A stretch of 64,000 bases of DNA from Planctomycetota bacterium (GCA_021800165.1 JAJYZF010000014.1:1-64000), one strand, 5' to 3'. Positions 51,514 through 63,200 are shown, counted from the stretch's first letter. Made by a program: numbers and translations. The notes: generated from the sequence alone by a model not told the origin.

Positions 51514-51750
51514 TTACTTGCGGCCCAACGCCTTTTCCGGTGGCGTGATGCCGGTGTCTTCCAGGTTGATGGATATCTTTCCCTGCATAATCTCGTCGAT
51601 AATCACTTCCAGGTCCGAACGGCCGCGACGTTCCACCAGCGGTCGAGCACCTTGGATGAGTTCCTTCCAGCGGTGCTGGATCAATGCACAAAGCTTAAAC
51701 CGTCCACCCAATCGCTGAACAATTTCATCGCTTTTGATAGCTTCGATCAT
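51514..51750 (-). CDS. rpoZ: RNA polymerase omega subunit
   Basis: A 78-residue omega subunit, which helps beta' fold in RNA polymerase. The sequence MIEAIKSDEIVQRLGGRFKL, then LIQHRWKELIQGARPLVE, fits the RpoZ helix core, although the family is loosely conserved. Its place between gmk and coaC, as in many bacteria, supports the call. An AAGGAG site precedes the ATG. Confidence 0.8.
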   Translation of the reverse strand: MIEAIKSDEIVQRLGGRFKLCALIQHRWKELIQGARPLVERRGRSDLEVIIDEIMQGKISINLEDTGITPPEKALGRK

Positions 51751-51806
51751 GATTTACAACTCCTTTTATTCTGATGCCCATCCGCGCTCGATCGCGGAAG
51801 CGTTTT

Positions 51807-52415
51807 CTACCGTACCGCGGATTTTAATTTCATACCCTCTAGAAATTCCTTGATCCGTTCGATGGTGCTCTCCACCACCTCATTGACCACCTCTAAGGAA
51901 TATGCCCCGGATTCTCGGCCTGCGGCGATTTCCATCTTGGCTTGGGCCAGGCGGTTGGTGATGGTCGCGGGATCATCGCGCCCGCGGTTGGTAAGCCTTT
52001 GTACCAGCGATTCCTCGCTCGGCGGCAAAATCAACACGCCCACCGCCTTGGGAAACATCAATTTAATCTGCGCACCGCCCTGAACATCTATTTCCAGCAG
52101 CACCTTTTTTCCGGCATTCAGGCTCTCAATCACCGGCGCTTTGAGAGTGCCATACCAATGGCCGAACACTTGAGCATACTCTAAGAACTCACCTTTTTCA
52201 ATGCGCTGTGCAAATTCATTCGCATTAACGAATAGATATCGCTTACCCCATTGATCCTGCGGTTTGCCCAGACGCGTGGTGGCCGAAAGCGCGAATTCCG
52301 CCGGCAACTGCGCCGCCAGCGCCCGGCAGATTGTGGATTTTCCCACGCCGGACGGTCCGGAAATAAAAAGCAATAAGCCTTTTTCGTCGGGCGATAGTTG
52401 GGATGATTTCGTCAT
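51807..52415 (-). CDS. gmk: Guanylate kinase
   Basis: A 202-residue kinase that makes GDP from GMP and ATP. It has the P-loop FISGPSGVGKST (17-28), the GMP site SATTRLGKPQDQWGKRYLFV (Arg and Tyr contacts), EFLEYAQVFGHWYGTLK, and VLLEIDVQGGAQIK with the catalytic Asp. Length is normal. It is upstream of rpoZ in a typical order. Confidence 0.95.
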   Translation of the reverse strand: MTKSSQLSPDEKGLLLFISGPSGVGKSTICRALAAQLPAEFALSATTRLGKPQDQWGKRYLFVNANEFAQRIEKGEFLEYAQVFGHWYGTLKAPVIESLNAGKKVLLEIDVQGGAQIKLMFPKAVGVLILPPSEESLVQRLTNRGRDDPATITNRLAQAKMEIAAGRESGAYSLEVVNEVVESTIERIKEFLEGMKLKSAVR

Positions 52416-52622
52416 GAACGAAGCTCTGAATTCCGTTATTAGCCGCCACCCCTGGCAATTTTACGTCGCCCCCCTCTCCGCCGCCAACAGACTATTGTTT
52501 CGTCCGCCCCATCCCATCGTCGGCCAATGCACTCCCGAATCATGCTCTATAGCTTTGCGTCCACGGCCGCCTGCCCTCTTGTCAACCCCCGACTCTGGCT
52601 GGAACAAGGTCCCGCAGGCGCG

Positions 52623-53519
52623 TCATTCCACATTCTGGATCTGTTCCTTGATGCGGTCAATGGCACCTTTAATATCGACAATGGAACGCACAATGCTGCC
52701 ATCGCCGGCCTTACTACCAATGGTGTTGGCTTCGCGCAGCATCTCCTGAGCGATAAAATCGAGCTTGCGGCCGGCCTGACATTCATCGCGGCACGTATCG
52801 GCAAATTGGCGAATATGGCCGGCCATGCGGCTTAATTCTTCGCTGATGTCGCAGCGATCGGTAAAAAGCACCACCTCGCGCAGCAGATCGTTATCATGCA
52901 GCGACAACTTTGATTCGGCGACCATCTGCAGAACTCGAGCCCGTAATTTCTCGTGGTATTGCCGGGCCACCAGCGGGGCCTGCGTACGGACATTTGCCAG
53001 GGCGGTTTCAATACGTTGCAGATGCACTTGCAGATCCGCCCAAAGAGCCTGGCCTTCGCGCTGCCGCATCTGGACCAACAAGTTCAATGCCTTATCAAAG
53101 GTTTCCAGAACCAGATCTCGGGCTTGTTGCGTCTGGGCCTCGTTTTGCGGCACCGGCGCACATACCCCCGGCAAGGTTAAAAGCAGCGTCAGATCAATGC
53201 GCGCCATGGACTGGCTGGCCGGTGGCAACAACCGCTGCAGGGCCAGCATGTGCTGAAGATAGGATTCCGCAGCCTGCTGATTCACCGGCGCAGCGCTAAG
53301 GGTACCGGGCGTGCGCAGCACCACGGTAACGCTGATGGAACCGCGTCCCAGCTTGGCGCGCAACTGCTTTTCGATTTCCATTTCGGTGTCGGCCACTTCG
53401 TCGGGAACACGCACCGCGGCTTTCAAGAAGCGATTGTTGACGCTGCGGATTTCAACATGGCAGAAAAAATCGCCCCGTTCAATATTCGCCGATCCGTAAC
53501 CGGTCATGCTAAGAATCAT
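52623..53519 (-). CDS. YicC-family endoribonuclease
   Basis: A 298-residue protein with the YicC N-terminal signature MILSMTGYGSANIERG, then EIRSVNNRFLKAAVRVPDEV, and the C-terminal DUF1732 part ISEELSRMAGHIRQFADTC ending in DFIAQEMLREANTIGSKAGD. YicC proteins are RNA endonucleases involved in stress-related RNA turnover. The gene lies before gmk, its usual partner, with a 207-nt gap in between. Confidence 0.92.
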   Translation of the reverse strand: MILSMTGYGSANIERGDFFCHVEIRSVNNRFLKAAVRVPDEVADTEMEIEKQLRAKLGRGSISVTVVLRTPGTLSAAPVNQQAAESYLQHMLALQRLLPPASQSMARIDLTLLLTLPGVCAPVPQNEAQTQQARDLVLETFDKALNLLVQMRQREGQALWADLQVHLQRIETALANVRTQAPLVARQYHEKLRARVLQMVAESKLSLHDNDLLREVVLFTDRCDISEELSRMAGHIRQFADTCRDECQAGRKLDFIAQEMLREANTIGSKAGDGSIVRSIVDIKGAIDRIKEQIQNVE

Positions 53520-53540
53520 GGGGACTCCAGAAAACCGGGA

Positions 53541-53993
53541 TCAGGGCTGCTTCGTCGGCGTCGTGGTCTTCATGGCCCCTGATGCGGGCTTGGCCGAAGG
53601 ACTGGTGACCTGCCGCTGCGCCGGCTTGGGCGTTGGTGAACCGGTACCGATGGGTGGGCTGGCCGGAGGTGCCGCCGCCGGGCTAACCTTGGCACCGGAC
53701 GTTTTGGCCGCAGGGTTCGCCGCAGGCTGCTTTTTGGCCGGTGCCGTGGTGGTGGCCGCTATGATGTGCGGCTGCACCTGCCAGTTGAGTACAATGGCCA
53801 GCAGTAAAAACAAAACAAAAAAGACCACCGTGACGCTGGTGAAAACATCGCCGGTCTTGGTTCCAAATGCGGACCCTCCGCCTCCCGCGCCAAAGGCCCC
53901 GACCAGGCCTCCGCCGCGGCCCCGTTGAATCAGCACAATCAAAATAAGTAAAATGCTAATCAGGGCGAAAACAAAAGATAAAAATGTTGTCAT
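53541..53993 (-). CDS. secG: Preprotein translocase subunit SecG with long C-terminal tail
   Basis: A 150-residue SecG, part of the SecYEG channel. Two spans are visible (LSFVFALISILLILIVLIQ and VTVVFFVLFLLLAIVLNW) joined by the conserved RGRGGGLVGAFGAGGGGSAFG loop. A low-complexity Ala/Pro/Thr/Lys tail of about 70 residues follows, longer than in most SecG proteins. I prefer the ATG at 53993 with a GGAAGG site 10 nt upstream over 54011. It lies between tpiA and yicC; tpiA-secG is a common pairing. Confidence 0.9.
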   Translation of the reverse strand: MTTFLSFVFALISILLILIVLIQRGRGGGLVGAFGAGGGGSAFGTKTGDVFTSVTVVFFVLFLLLAIVLNWQVQPHIIAATTTAPAKKQPAANPAAKTSGAKVSPAAAPPASPPIGTGSPTPKPAQRQVTSPSAKPASGAMKTTTPTKQP

Positions 53994-54071
53994 GGTTAAA
54001 AAGCCTTCCATTTTTTCGTCGTTATGCGGTGTTGCGGGTGGCTCCGGACGCCCGGTTTCACCCGGATTTCT

Positions 54072-54845
54072 TCACTTCTTTACTTCTTTTGCGGCCCGCA
54101 CCATGGCGATAAATTCTTCCACAATTAAGCTCGCTCCGCCGACGAGCAGTCCGTCGATATCCGGCTGGGCCAAAAGCTCGGCGGCATTGGCCTTTTTGGC
54201 CGAACCGCCGTATTGAATTTGAATGCGATCGGCCCGGTCCGAACCAAAAAGCCGACGCAGTTCGCCGCGGATAAACGCATGAACCTCCTGGGCCTGCGCT
54301 GGTGTGGCCGTCAGGCCCGTGCCGATGGCCCAGACCGGCTCATAGGCAATCACCAGATGCCCGGCATCCAGGGCTTCGTTTGGAACCTGGGCCAGATCAC
54401 GAGTTAATTGCTCGCCGACCACGACCTCGGTGCGGTTGGCCTTCCGCTGCTCGATTGTTTCGCCCACGCACAAGATCGCGGTAAGTCCGGCGTTGATGGC
54501 GGCCCGCAACTTTTTATTCAACAGCGGATCAGTTTCACCCAGAATGTGGCGGCGTTCGCTGTGGCCCACCAAAACATATTTCACCCCAAGTTCTTTGAGC
54601 ATCTCCGTACTGACTTCGCCGGTGAACGCTCCGGGTTTTTCAAAATACACATCCTGTGCTCCCAGGGCCATCGGCGTATCCTGGATGATTTGCCGCACGG
54701 CCGCTAAATGCACAAAGGCCGGGATCAGGGCCACCTGTGCGGAAGTGGCCGCCGGAAAATTCTGCTTCAGGCCCGTGGCCAGATCCACACTTTTAGCCAG
54801 TGTAAGGTTCATTTTCCAGTTGCCGGCAATGAATAATTTTCGCAT
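54072..54845 (-). CDS. tpiA: Triosephosphate isomerase
   Basis: A 257-residue TIM-barrel enzyme that interconverts DHAP and G3P. It has FIAGNWKMN (Lys11), VLVGHSERR (catalytic His), IAYEPVWAIGTG (catalytic Glu) and the phosphate-binding IQYGGSAKKANA and DGLLVGGASL. Length and order are normal. The ATG follows aroF by 74 nt. Confidence 0.97.
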   Translation of the reverse strand: MRKLFIAGNWKMNLTLAKSVDLATGLKQNFPAATSAQVALIPAFVHLAAVRQIIQDTPMALGAQDVYFEKPGAFTGEVSTEMLKELGVKYVLVGHSERRHILGETDPLLNKKLRAAINAGLTAILCVGETIEQRKANRTEVVVGEQLTRDLAQVPNEALDAGHLVIAYEPVWAIGTGLTATPAQAQEVHAFIRGELRRLFGSDRADRIQIQYGGSAKKANAAELLAQPDIDGLLVGGASLIVEEFIAMVRAAKEVKK

Positions 54846-54919
54846 AAAATTTCACCTTTTTTTAAACCTTGTTCTTCGGGCCTGCCCCAGGCCGCCCCAG
54901 GTGCCACCATCATCCGCCC

Positions 54920-56011
54920 TCATGCTGACCGGCTCCCGGCAATTTCGGACCTGCCCTTTTTGTCGGCTGCGGCCTTTGGCACGGTAAAGCTGCGACCCAA
55001 TATCTTAGCCAACTGCGACAATTCGCCCATCATCTGGCCAAAGGCGTCCGGCAGCAGCGCCTGCGGACCATCGCACAACGCCTTGCTCGGGCAATCATGC
55101 ACTTCCACCATGATGCCATCGGCTCCCGCGGCGATCGCCGCTCGGGCCAGCGCCGGCACAAATTCCCGAATGCCGCTGGCATGGCTGGGATCCACAATGA
55201 CCGGCAGATGACTGGCCGCCTTCACCACCGGCACCGCCGAGATATCCAAAGTGTAGCGTAATGCCGTTTCAAAGGTCTTGATGCCGCGTTCGCACAGAAT
55301 GACCTGCCGATTGCCCTGGCTTAATACATATTCCGCGCTCATCAGCCATTCCTGAATGGATGCGGCCATGCCCCGTTTCAGCACCACCGGCTTGCGGGTT
55401 TTTCCGACTTCAAAAAGAAGGTTGAAATTCTGCATATTTCTCGCCCCGATCTGAAAGATATCCGTGTACCTTTCAATAACCGCCACGTGCCGGGTGTCCA
55501 TAACTTCGGTGATTACCGGCATATTATTTTCACGCCCCGCGTCGCGCAACCATTTGAGGGCATCTTCACCATGGCCCTGAAAGCTGTACGGGCTGGTGCG
55601 CGGTTTATACGCTCCGCCGCGGAGCACCGTGGCTCCGGAGCGGCTGATGTCCCGCGCGATTTCATGCACCATTTTTTCATTTTCGCAAGCGCACGGGCCG
55701 GCGATAGCCAGGCAACTGCCTCCGCCGATTTGCAGCGTTCGGCCATCCGGGCAGGGAATCTCGAAAACCGAATCTGCCGAATGAAATTCGCGGCTGGCCA
55801 GCTTGTACGGCTTCATAATAGGCAAAACCTGCTCGACGCCGTTAATAGAGAGCAGATGTTCTTTATCAATTTTGGCCTCTTCGCCCACCACGCCGATGAT
55901 GGTGCGGTATTCGCCGCGCGATAGATGGGCGTGCAGCCCAATGGCCTCAATCTGGCCGACAATGTCTTTAATAAGGGCCTCGTCCGCCGCAGGTTTTAAG
56001 ATCACAATCAT
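54920..56011 (-). CDS. aroF: 3-deoxy-7-phosphoheptulonate synthase (DAHP synthase, type I-beta)
   Basis: A 363-residue enzyme that joins PEP and erythrose-4-phosphate, the first step of the shikimate pathway. The N-terminal 85 residues form the ferredoxin-like regulatory domain (MIVILKPAADEALIKDIVGQ, then YRTIIGVVGEE). The barrel contains IAGPCACENEKMV, VLRGGAYKPRTSPYSFQGHG, QIGARNMQNF, VVLKRGMAAS and VIVDPSHASG, all conserved in the Thermotoga/Bacillus-type enzyme. Feedback control through the N-terminal domain is likely. First gene of the operon running leftward to coaC. Confidence 0.95.
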   Translation of the reverse strand: MIVILKPAADEALIKDIVGQIEAIGLHAHLSRGEYRTIIGVVGEEAKIDKEHLLSINGVEQVLPIMKPYKLASREFHSADSVFEIPCPDGRTLQIGGGSCLAIAGPCACENEKMVHEIARDISRSGATVLRGGAYKPRTSPYSFQGHGEDALKWLRDAGRENNMPVITEVMDTRHVAVIERYTDIFQIGARNMQNFNLLFEVGKTRKPVVLKRGMAASIQEWLMSAEYVLSQGNRQVILCERGIKTFETALRYTLDISAVPVVKAASHLPVIVDPSHASGIREFVPALARAAIAAGADGIMVEVHDCPSKALCDGPQALLPDAFGQMMGELSQLAKILGRSFTVPKAAADKKGRSEIAGSRSA

Positions 56012-56148
56012 GCAATTTTATTCCGCATCCAACGTCAAAATCACCATAGCCCAATAATTATCCCGGAAAACCAAAAAAATTCCAGCCGCCCCGGCCGCAA
56101 CGCCTCCGGCCCTCCGGCCGCCTCCGGCGCGGGGCCGCTGGCGTACGA
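56012..56148. other. GC-rich, inverted-repeat-rich stretch between aroF and tRNA-fMet
   Basis: From about 56075 to 56140 the sequence is nearly all C and G with repeated CCTCCGGCC/CCGGCGCGG blocks that can form several alternative hairpins. No gene is seen. Promoters for the divergent aroF operon should be at its left edge. Confidence 0.45.
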
Positions 56149-56178
56149 TTGACATATCCCCCTCCGATGTGGGATAAT
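56149..56178 (+). promoter_or_regulatory. Strong promoter of the initiator tRNA
   Basis: A perfect TTGACA (56149-56154) and GATAAT (56173-56178, five of six) are separated by 18 nt and lie 13 nt before the tRNA. This is the best housekeeping promoter match in the window. Confidence 0.75.
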
Positions 56179-56190
56179 GCAAAACATGAT

Positions 56191-56264
<74 letters not shown>

Positions 56265-56291
56265 TTATCTGGCTAAACAGAGCCGGATAGA

Positions 56292-56326
56292 GGCTGATTT
56301 CAACGCCTTTGGTGTTGGGATCAGCC
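56292..56326 (+). terminator. Possible hairpin downstream of tRNA-fMet
   Basis: GGCTGAT (56292-56298) and ATCAGCC (56320-56326) are exact complements around an internal CAACGCC...GGTGTTG stem, followed by a T-rich TTTATCGTTTTG. This fits a tRNA transcript terminator. Confidence 0.5.
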
Positions 56327-56407
56327 TTTATCGTTTTGACCTGGTGCCAGACAAGCTCCCTTTTCCCCTCCACGGTTCCCTCGGCCAAAAGCCGGTCCTC
56401 GACCCGG

Positions 56408-56929
56408 CTAATCCCCCGACGTGGGCATCTTGATCAGCCGTGGATCGAACTTGATCGGCTGCTTGGGGCCGACCGATATCTTCGCAAAATCCCGATGCGC
56501 AGGATTCAGCAGGTAATTCCACTCGCTCGGGACAATCACGCTGGGCAGCCGCAACAGCGCTGAAGTTCCGCTGGCCGCCCATGCGTCGCCGATCCGTTGT
56601 GCCGCTTCCGGTACCGGCGACTTTCGCCAGGACTTCGGAAGTGCGGCAGGATCAATGGCTGTCATCAAAGACTTGACGAATGTTACCTCGAAGCTAACGA
56701 AGCGACTCATTAATTCAGGAGCCTGCAGATGCATCAGGATTTCCAGAATGGCCAATGAAATGCTGCTGGCGGTGTAGACCATTGCCGTCCCCCGGCTATT
56801 TCAACGTCCGCCGTAAGCCTTGGCACCGCCACCTGAAAATGCCGCCGCCGCATGTTTACTTTTGGTGATGCGCCCATAGATGATTCGCCGCTCGACCACT
56901 TGGCGACCGGCCGCCACTAAAATCTCCAT
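56408..56929 (-). pseudogene. RES-domain toxin gene broken by a nonsense codon
   Basis: The minus strand encodes a RES-family protein. RES toxins degrade NAD+ and are normally about 150-160 residues, paired with an Xre-type antitoxin. From the ATG at 56929 the frame reads MEILVAAGRQVVERRIIYGR, ITKSKHAAAAFSGGGAKAYGGR, then a TGA (56803-56801) exactly where the invariant Trp of 'GGRWN' is expected, then NSRGTAMVYTASSISLAILE, with PSVIVPSEWNYLLNPAHRDF and FDPRLI further on. A single TGG-to-TGA change explains it. The residual frame from an ATG at 56782 (124 residues) lacks the NAD-binding Arg motif. No antitoxin was recognised next to it. Confidence 0.78.
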
Positions 56930-57243
56930 TCCCCAGCCACCACCTCAGGCCATGATCCCGAATCGCTCCATGACCTTTGCTAAATATCGCAACCTGATCT
57001 TAGTTTTTAAAGATATTGCCGCAATCGCTGACCGCACCCCAGGAAAATATCTCCCCACGCCGGCCACGGGGTCAAAAAGCGGCGCGGCCGGCCCGGAGGT
57101 CCGCGCAGCCATCGCCTTCAATACGTATCAACCGCGGAAGGAAAAAAATCAAAACTTTTCCCCTCCGTCCAATTTGGTGCTATCATCCCTTGTGGCGGGA
57201 TGTTGTTGGCTGGTCCGTGGTCGCCGCCTAAAAGGAATATGCT
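56930..57243. other. Intergenic region before the glucan synthase gene
   Basis: No gene is supported in these 314 nt. The expected antitoxin gene upstream of the broken RES gene is not evident in any minus-strand frame. The right end carries the AAAGGA ribosome site for the start at 57244. Confidence 0.45.
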
Positions 57244-60200
57244 TTGGGTTTGTTAAACAAAAGAGTTTTTCGTCCGTCGGCGGCCTTCTCCGCCGACGCA
57301 CCCGCAGAAGATCCGCTCCGCGAAGAACTGCTGAGCATCGAACAATTGGAACAACTCGCCGCGGAAATGTCGGCCGCATGGCCGGGAAAACCCGCCGTCG
57401 CCACCGGCGACCGGTTATTGCCGCGGCTGGCGGAAACTCAGCGGGTTTTGCTTTCGGCCTATCAACTGGTCAATGAGGCCTTAAACGGGGGCCAACATGT
57501 TTCGCCCGCGGCCGAATGGCTGCTGGACAATTATTATCTGGTGGAAGAACAAATCTTGTTGATCCGGCGGCATTTGCCACGCCGCTATTCGCTGGAATTG
57601 CCCCAATTGTCCAGTGGACCGCTGACCGGATTTCCACGGGTTTATGGCATGGTGCTGGCCCTGATCAGCCATCTCGACGGGCGCATCGATTCCGAAGCCC
57701 TGGCCCGGTTTACGGGGGCCTACCAGAAAAAAGCCGTGCTAACCATGGGCGAACTCTGGGCCGTGCCGATTATGCTGCGGTTGGCGCTGGTGGAAAACCT
57801 GCGGCGGGTAGCCTCACGCATCCGCGAAGGGCGCTACCATCGCAATCTGGCCAACGAGTGGGCGGACAAACTTATTGCCGCTTCGGAAGAAAGCCCCGAT
57901 GCGATCATCATTGTTCTGGCCGAAATGGTTCGGGCGGAACCGCCGCTTTCTTCAGCCTTCACCACGGAATGTGTGCGCCGTCTGGAAGGCCACAGCGCTT
58001 CGCTGGGCCTGGCTCTGGACTGGCTGGCCCAAATGCTGGCCCGGAGTTCCAAAAGTCTCGAGCGCATGCGCCACGAAGAAAGCCAACGCCAGGCCGCAGA
58101 CCATGTCCTGATCGCCAATTGCATCGGCAGTTTGCATTTTATTGACGCCACCGACTGGAAAGATTTTGTCGAATCACAGAGTGTGGTGGAACAATCGCTG
58201 GCCCGCGATCCCGCCGGGAGCTACCGAAACATGGATTTTCGCAGCCGCGATCGCTACCGGCACGAAGTGGAAAATCTGGCCAAGTGGACGGGTGTCTCGG
58301 AATTGCGGGTGGCGGATCAAGCCATTGACCTCGCCAGTCGGTGGCCGCGGCATAATTCAACCGTCGATCGCCGCAGCCATGTCGGCTATTACCTGGTGGA
58401 TCGGGGCCGGCGGGAACTGGAAACCGCGCTTCGGGCGCCGGTGCCCGCGTCACAGCGCAGCACCCGGGTTTTGCGCAACCACCCGCTGGCGTTTTACCAT
58501 GGTTTGATAACCATGTTGGTTGGCGGTTTCATGGTACTGCTGGTATGGGGCACCGGCGATTACCGCCCGACTCTTTGGACCATCATTGCCGGCTTGGCCG
58601 CCTTGCTGGCCGCCAGCCAAGTCGCCATTGCGCTGGCCAACTATCTCGTCACGCTGGTGATTCCTCCGTCCATTCTACCGCGGATGGATTTTTCCACACA
58701 CGTACCGGATGAATACCGCACGCTGGTCGTGGTTCCCACCATCGTCACCAGCCCGCAGGACGTGGCTGATCTGCTTGATGCCTTGGAAGTGAAGCACCTG
58801 GCAAACCGGGATAAAAATATCCTGCTGGGTCTGCTCACCGACTTTTCCGACGCCAACCAGCAGGTGCTGCCCGGCGACGAAGCCCTGCTGCGTCGCCTGG
58901 TGGAGGGCATTGAAGGCCTGAATCGGCGCTTCGCCACGGATTTTGGCCAGCCCTTCTACCTGTTCCATCGCCCAAGACTATGGAACGACCGGGAAAAACT
59001 CTGGATGGGCTATGAACGCAAACGCGGCAAGCTGACCCAACTGGTGGAGTTTTTACGCGGGCGAAGTACCGACGCCTTTCTCACCACCGTCGGTGATATG
59101 GCGGCCCTGCCCGGCGTGCAGTTTGTTATTACCCTGGATACCGATACCGAATTGCCCCGCGGTACCGCGGCGGAACTCATCGGGGCGATGGCCCATCCCC
59201 TCAATCGTCCGGTGTTCAACCCCGTTACCGGCATAGTCACGGAAGGCTACGGCATTCTTCAGCCCCGGGTGGCCATCAAGCTGACTTCCGCGAGCCGATC
59301 CTGGTTTTCGCGACTCTATGCCGGCGATGCGGGTGTGGATCCTTATACTCTGGCCGTTTCGGATGTCTATCAGGATCTATTCGGCCAAGGGTCTTTTATC
59401 GGCAAGGGCATTATCGATGTGGATGCCTTTGACCAGTCGCAACGCGGACGCTTTGCTCCCAATCGCATTCTAAGCCACGACCTGTTGGAGGGTTGCCACG
59501 TACGCTCCGGATTGATCAGCGATGCCCTGCTTTTTGAAGACCATCCGTGGCATTATGGAGTAGATGCCGACCGCCGACATCGGTGGATTCGCGGCGACTG
59601 GCAAATTGTGGCGTGGCTTTTTCCCTGGGTGAAAAATGCCGACCTGCGCTGGCAACGCAATGCGCTGTCGCTTTTTTCCCGCTGGAAAATCTTCGACAAT
59701 CTGCGCCGCAGCCTGGTGCCTCTGGCCTTGCTGCTGGTGCTGATGTTGGCTCTGGCCGGCCTGTTGCCCAATGGCCCGTTGTGGCTGGCCGCCATCGGCG
59801 GGGTATTGCTGCTGCCGGGGCTGCTGGTATCCCTGGTGGGGCTTATTCGCAAACCGGATCATACCGGTGCGGTCATGCACGTGCAGCGTGTCTTGGCCGA
59901 TCTGCGCCGGCATCTGCTGCAAGCCGGCCTGTCGTTGACCTTTCTACCCGACCAGGCCCGCCTGAGTCTGGATGCCACCATCCGAGCACTCACGCGGATG
60001 TATCTGACACGCCGCCGACTGTTGGAATGGCGCACCAGTTCCGCCGCGCAGGCTTTTGCCCGCACCCGCTGGCCCGACTTTCTCCGCTCCGTGTGGGCCG
60101 GACCCGCCATCGGTTTACTGGCGGTGGTGTTGGGCCTGGCCATGCCTTCCACCATGCTTATGCGGCTGTTAGCTCTGTTGTTGGGGGCGATATGGATCGC

Positions 60201-63200
60201 TTCGCCCCTGGCGGCGTGGCTGCTAAGTCGCCCGATAACCGACCGGGCCATGAACCTGCACCCGGCCGATCGGGCGTTTTTGCTGCTGGTGGCCCGCGCT
60301 ACGTGGAACTATTTTGATACCCATATCACCGCCGAGGATCACTATCTTCCACCCGACAATTTTCAGCAATTTCCCAATGCGGTGTTGGCCCACCGCACCT
60401 CGCCCACCAACATCGGCCTGGCCCTGCTGGCGAATGTGGCCGCCCGCGATTTTGGATGGATATCCACCGGAAACCTGCTCCTGCGCACCCGCCGCACCTT
60501 TGATACCCTGGGAAAACTGGAAAAATATCGCGGTCATTTTCTCAATTGGTACGACACTTTGTCCCTGGCACCGCTCAACCCTCGCTATATCTCCACCGTG
60601 GATAGCGGTAATTTGGCGGCCCATTTGCTTGTGCTGGCCGCGGCCCTGCGTGGCATCGTGAGCGATCCGGCCTGGTGGCCCGGCGCTATCGACGGCCTGG
60701 ATTCCACGCTTTTGGCCATCCGGGATTCGCTGACCTCCATCGAGCCGCTACCAACCCCGGACCCGTCGGTGGCCGCCGCAAAAAGCCTGTGTGATCAATT
60801 GCAGTCGATCTACCACCGTCCGCACGGCACAGTTTCCCAATGTCTGGCCATCATCAGCGAAAGCCACACCCACCTGCATGGGTTTCTGGCCGACCATTCC
60901 CAGATTGCCGGGGCCGCCGGTGATTTCTTGCGGGCTTTAGAGCGTCAACATGCGGATTTGCTGGAAGAACTCCGCACGCTGGCTCCGTGGCTTCATTTTC
61001 CGCTGCCCCCGCACCAGATGGCGAAAGCCTCAGTCTTGTCCAGCGAAACCGGCCTGAGCCAGATTCTCGACCAGTTCAATGCCAACCCGCCGCTTGCCGA
61101 TCTGCCCGACCTGTGCCGCCGCGCCATAAACTTATGTGCCGCGCCACCGCTGGCCGCCGCCCCCTTGGCCAACGGATCGGCCAATTTACCCGCCATCGAC
61201 CATGCTCCCGCCAAGTCGGTCTCGCCGGCCCAACCCACCAACTTGCGCCAGGCTTTAGAACAGACCTTACAAAACGCCGAAGCCCGCATGAAAACGCTTT
61301 CTACGCTCGCTGACGAAAGTACGCAATTGGCCAACATGGACTTTGTGTTTCTATACGACAAAAACCGCAAGCTGCTTTCGATTGGCTTTAGCGTGACGGA
61401 AAACCGCATGGATGCCGGATTTTATGATTTGCTCGCCTCTGAAGCCAGAATCGGCAGCTATGTTGGCATTGTGCTGGGCCAGTTGCCGCAGGAAAACTGG
61501 TTCAGCCTGGGCCGGCAATTTACCAGTGCAGGCGGCGATCTGGCCCTCATTTCATGGAGTGGCTCCATGTTTGAATACCTCATGCCGGAACTGGTCCTGC
61601 CCAGCTACCGCAACACCATTCTCGACACCACAAATCGGGCGGTGGTGCAGCGCAACATTGAATACGGCCGGCAGCGCGGCATTCCCTGGGGTATTTCCGA
61701 GTCGGGTTATAATGCCACCGATGCCCAACTCAATTACCAATACAAAGCCTTCGGTGTACCGGGGCTGGGATTTCGGCGGCGTTTGGCGGAAGATACCGTC
61801 ATTGCCCCCTACGCCAGCGCCATGGCTCTGCTGATCAATCCGCCCGCCGCCTGCGCCAACCTTCGGCGACTGGCGGGCATGGGAATGTTGCACCGCTATG
61901 GCTTTTACGAAGCTCTGGATTACACCCCATCACGCCTCCGCGAAGCCGGCGAACCCGCCATGGTGCAATCTTATATGGTGCATCATCAGGGCATGAGCCT
62001 GCTCGGGTTGGAGGCCTGCCTCTTGGATCATCCCATGCAACGCCAATTTCTCTCCGATCCGCTGCTGCGCTCCGGCGATTTCCTCCTCCAGGAACGAAGC
62101 CCGCATGGCCGGCCGGTGTTCCCGCACGCCGGCGAAGTAGCCCAGGCCCAGCGTCCCGTGCTGCAAGAGGAGCCGGGCTGGCGGTCGTTTAATACGGCCC
62201 AAACTCCGGTTCCGGAAGTGCATCTGGTCTCCAACGGCCGTTATCATCTGATGATTACCGCCGCGGGCGGCTCCCGGGCGTTGTGCCGCAACGTGGCCCT
62301 TACCCGCTGGCGGGAGGATTTTACGCGCGATTGCCGGGGCGTGTTCTGCTACATTCGTGATCTTGATGCGGGCCTTTATTGGTCCAATACGCACCAGCCG
62401 GTGCAGCGGCGACCCTCCATGTATGAAGCCACCTTCTCGGAAGGCAAGGTGGAATTTCGGAGGCGCGATGGTGTCATTGAAACCTTCACCCAGGTGGTGG
62501 TCTCGCCCGAGGACGATCTGGAATTGCGGCGTATCCGCCTCACCAATCGATCAAAAACCCCGCGCCGGATGGAAGTAACCTCCTACGCTGAAGTGGTGCT
62601 GCAAGCGCCCAACGCCGATCTATCCCATCCTGCCTTTGGCAATTTGTTTGTACAAACCGAAGCCATCAGCGAGTATAACGGGCTGCTGGCCACCCGCCGG
62701 GCCAGAAGCAAAGAGGAAACTCCCCCCTGGTTGCTCCATAGCCTGGTCTTGCATGGGGCCGCCACCGCACCCTGTTCCTGGGAAACCGACCGCATGAAAT
62801 TTGTCGGGCGGGGCCGTACGCCCGCCCGCCCGCTGGCCATGGACGCCCGCGCTTCGCTTTCCAACACCACCGGCGCGGTACTGGACCCCATCATCGCCAT
62901 CCGCCGCGAATTTGTGCTTCAGTCCGACCAAACCGCGCTCATAGATCTGGTGGTCGGTATTGCCGGCTCCCGCGCCGACGCTGTGGCCCTGCTGACCCGT
63001 TATAACGATTCACGCTGCACCGATCGGGTGCTGGAAATGGCCTGGTCTTACCAGCAGGTGTTGCTGCGCCAGATCAACGCCACCGAAGCCGACGCCCAGA
63101 TATTTGGCCGTCTCGCCGGTCCCTTGGTCTACGGCGGACCGCTTTACCGTGGAGCCGCCCATTTCATACGGGCCAACCGCGCCGGCCAATCCGGGTTGTG

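Noticed and set aside
56880-57476. 198-codon plus-strand frame overlapping the RES gene and the glucan synthase start
   Set aside because: It is out of frame with the glucan synthase, has no motifs, and is low complexity.
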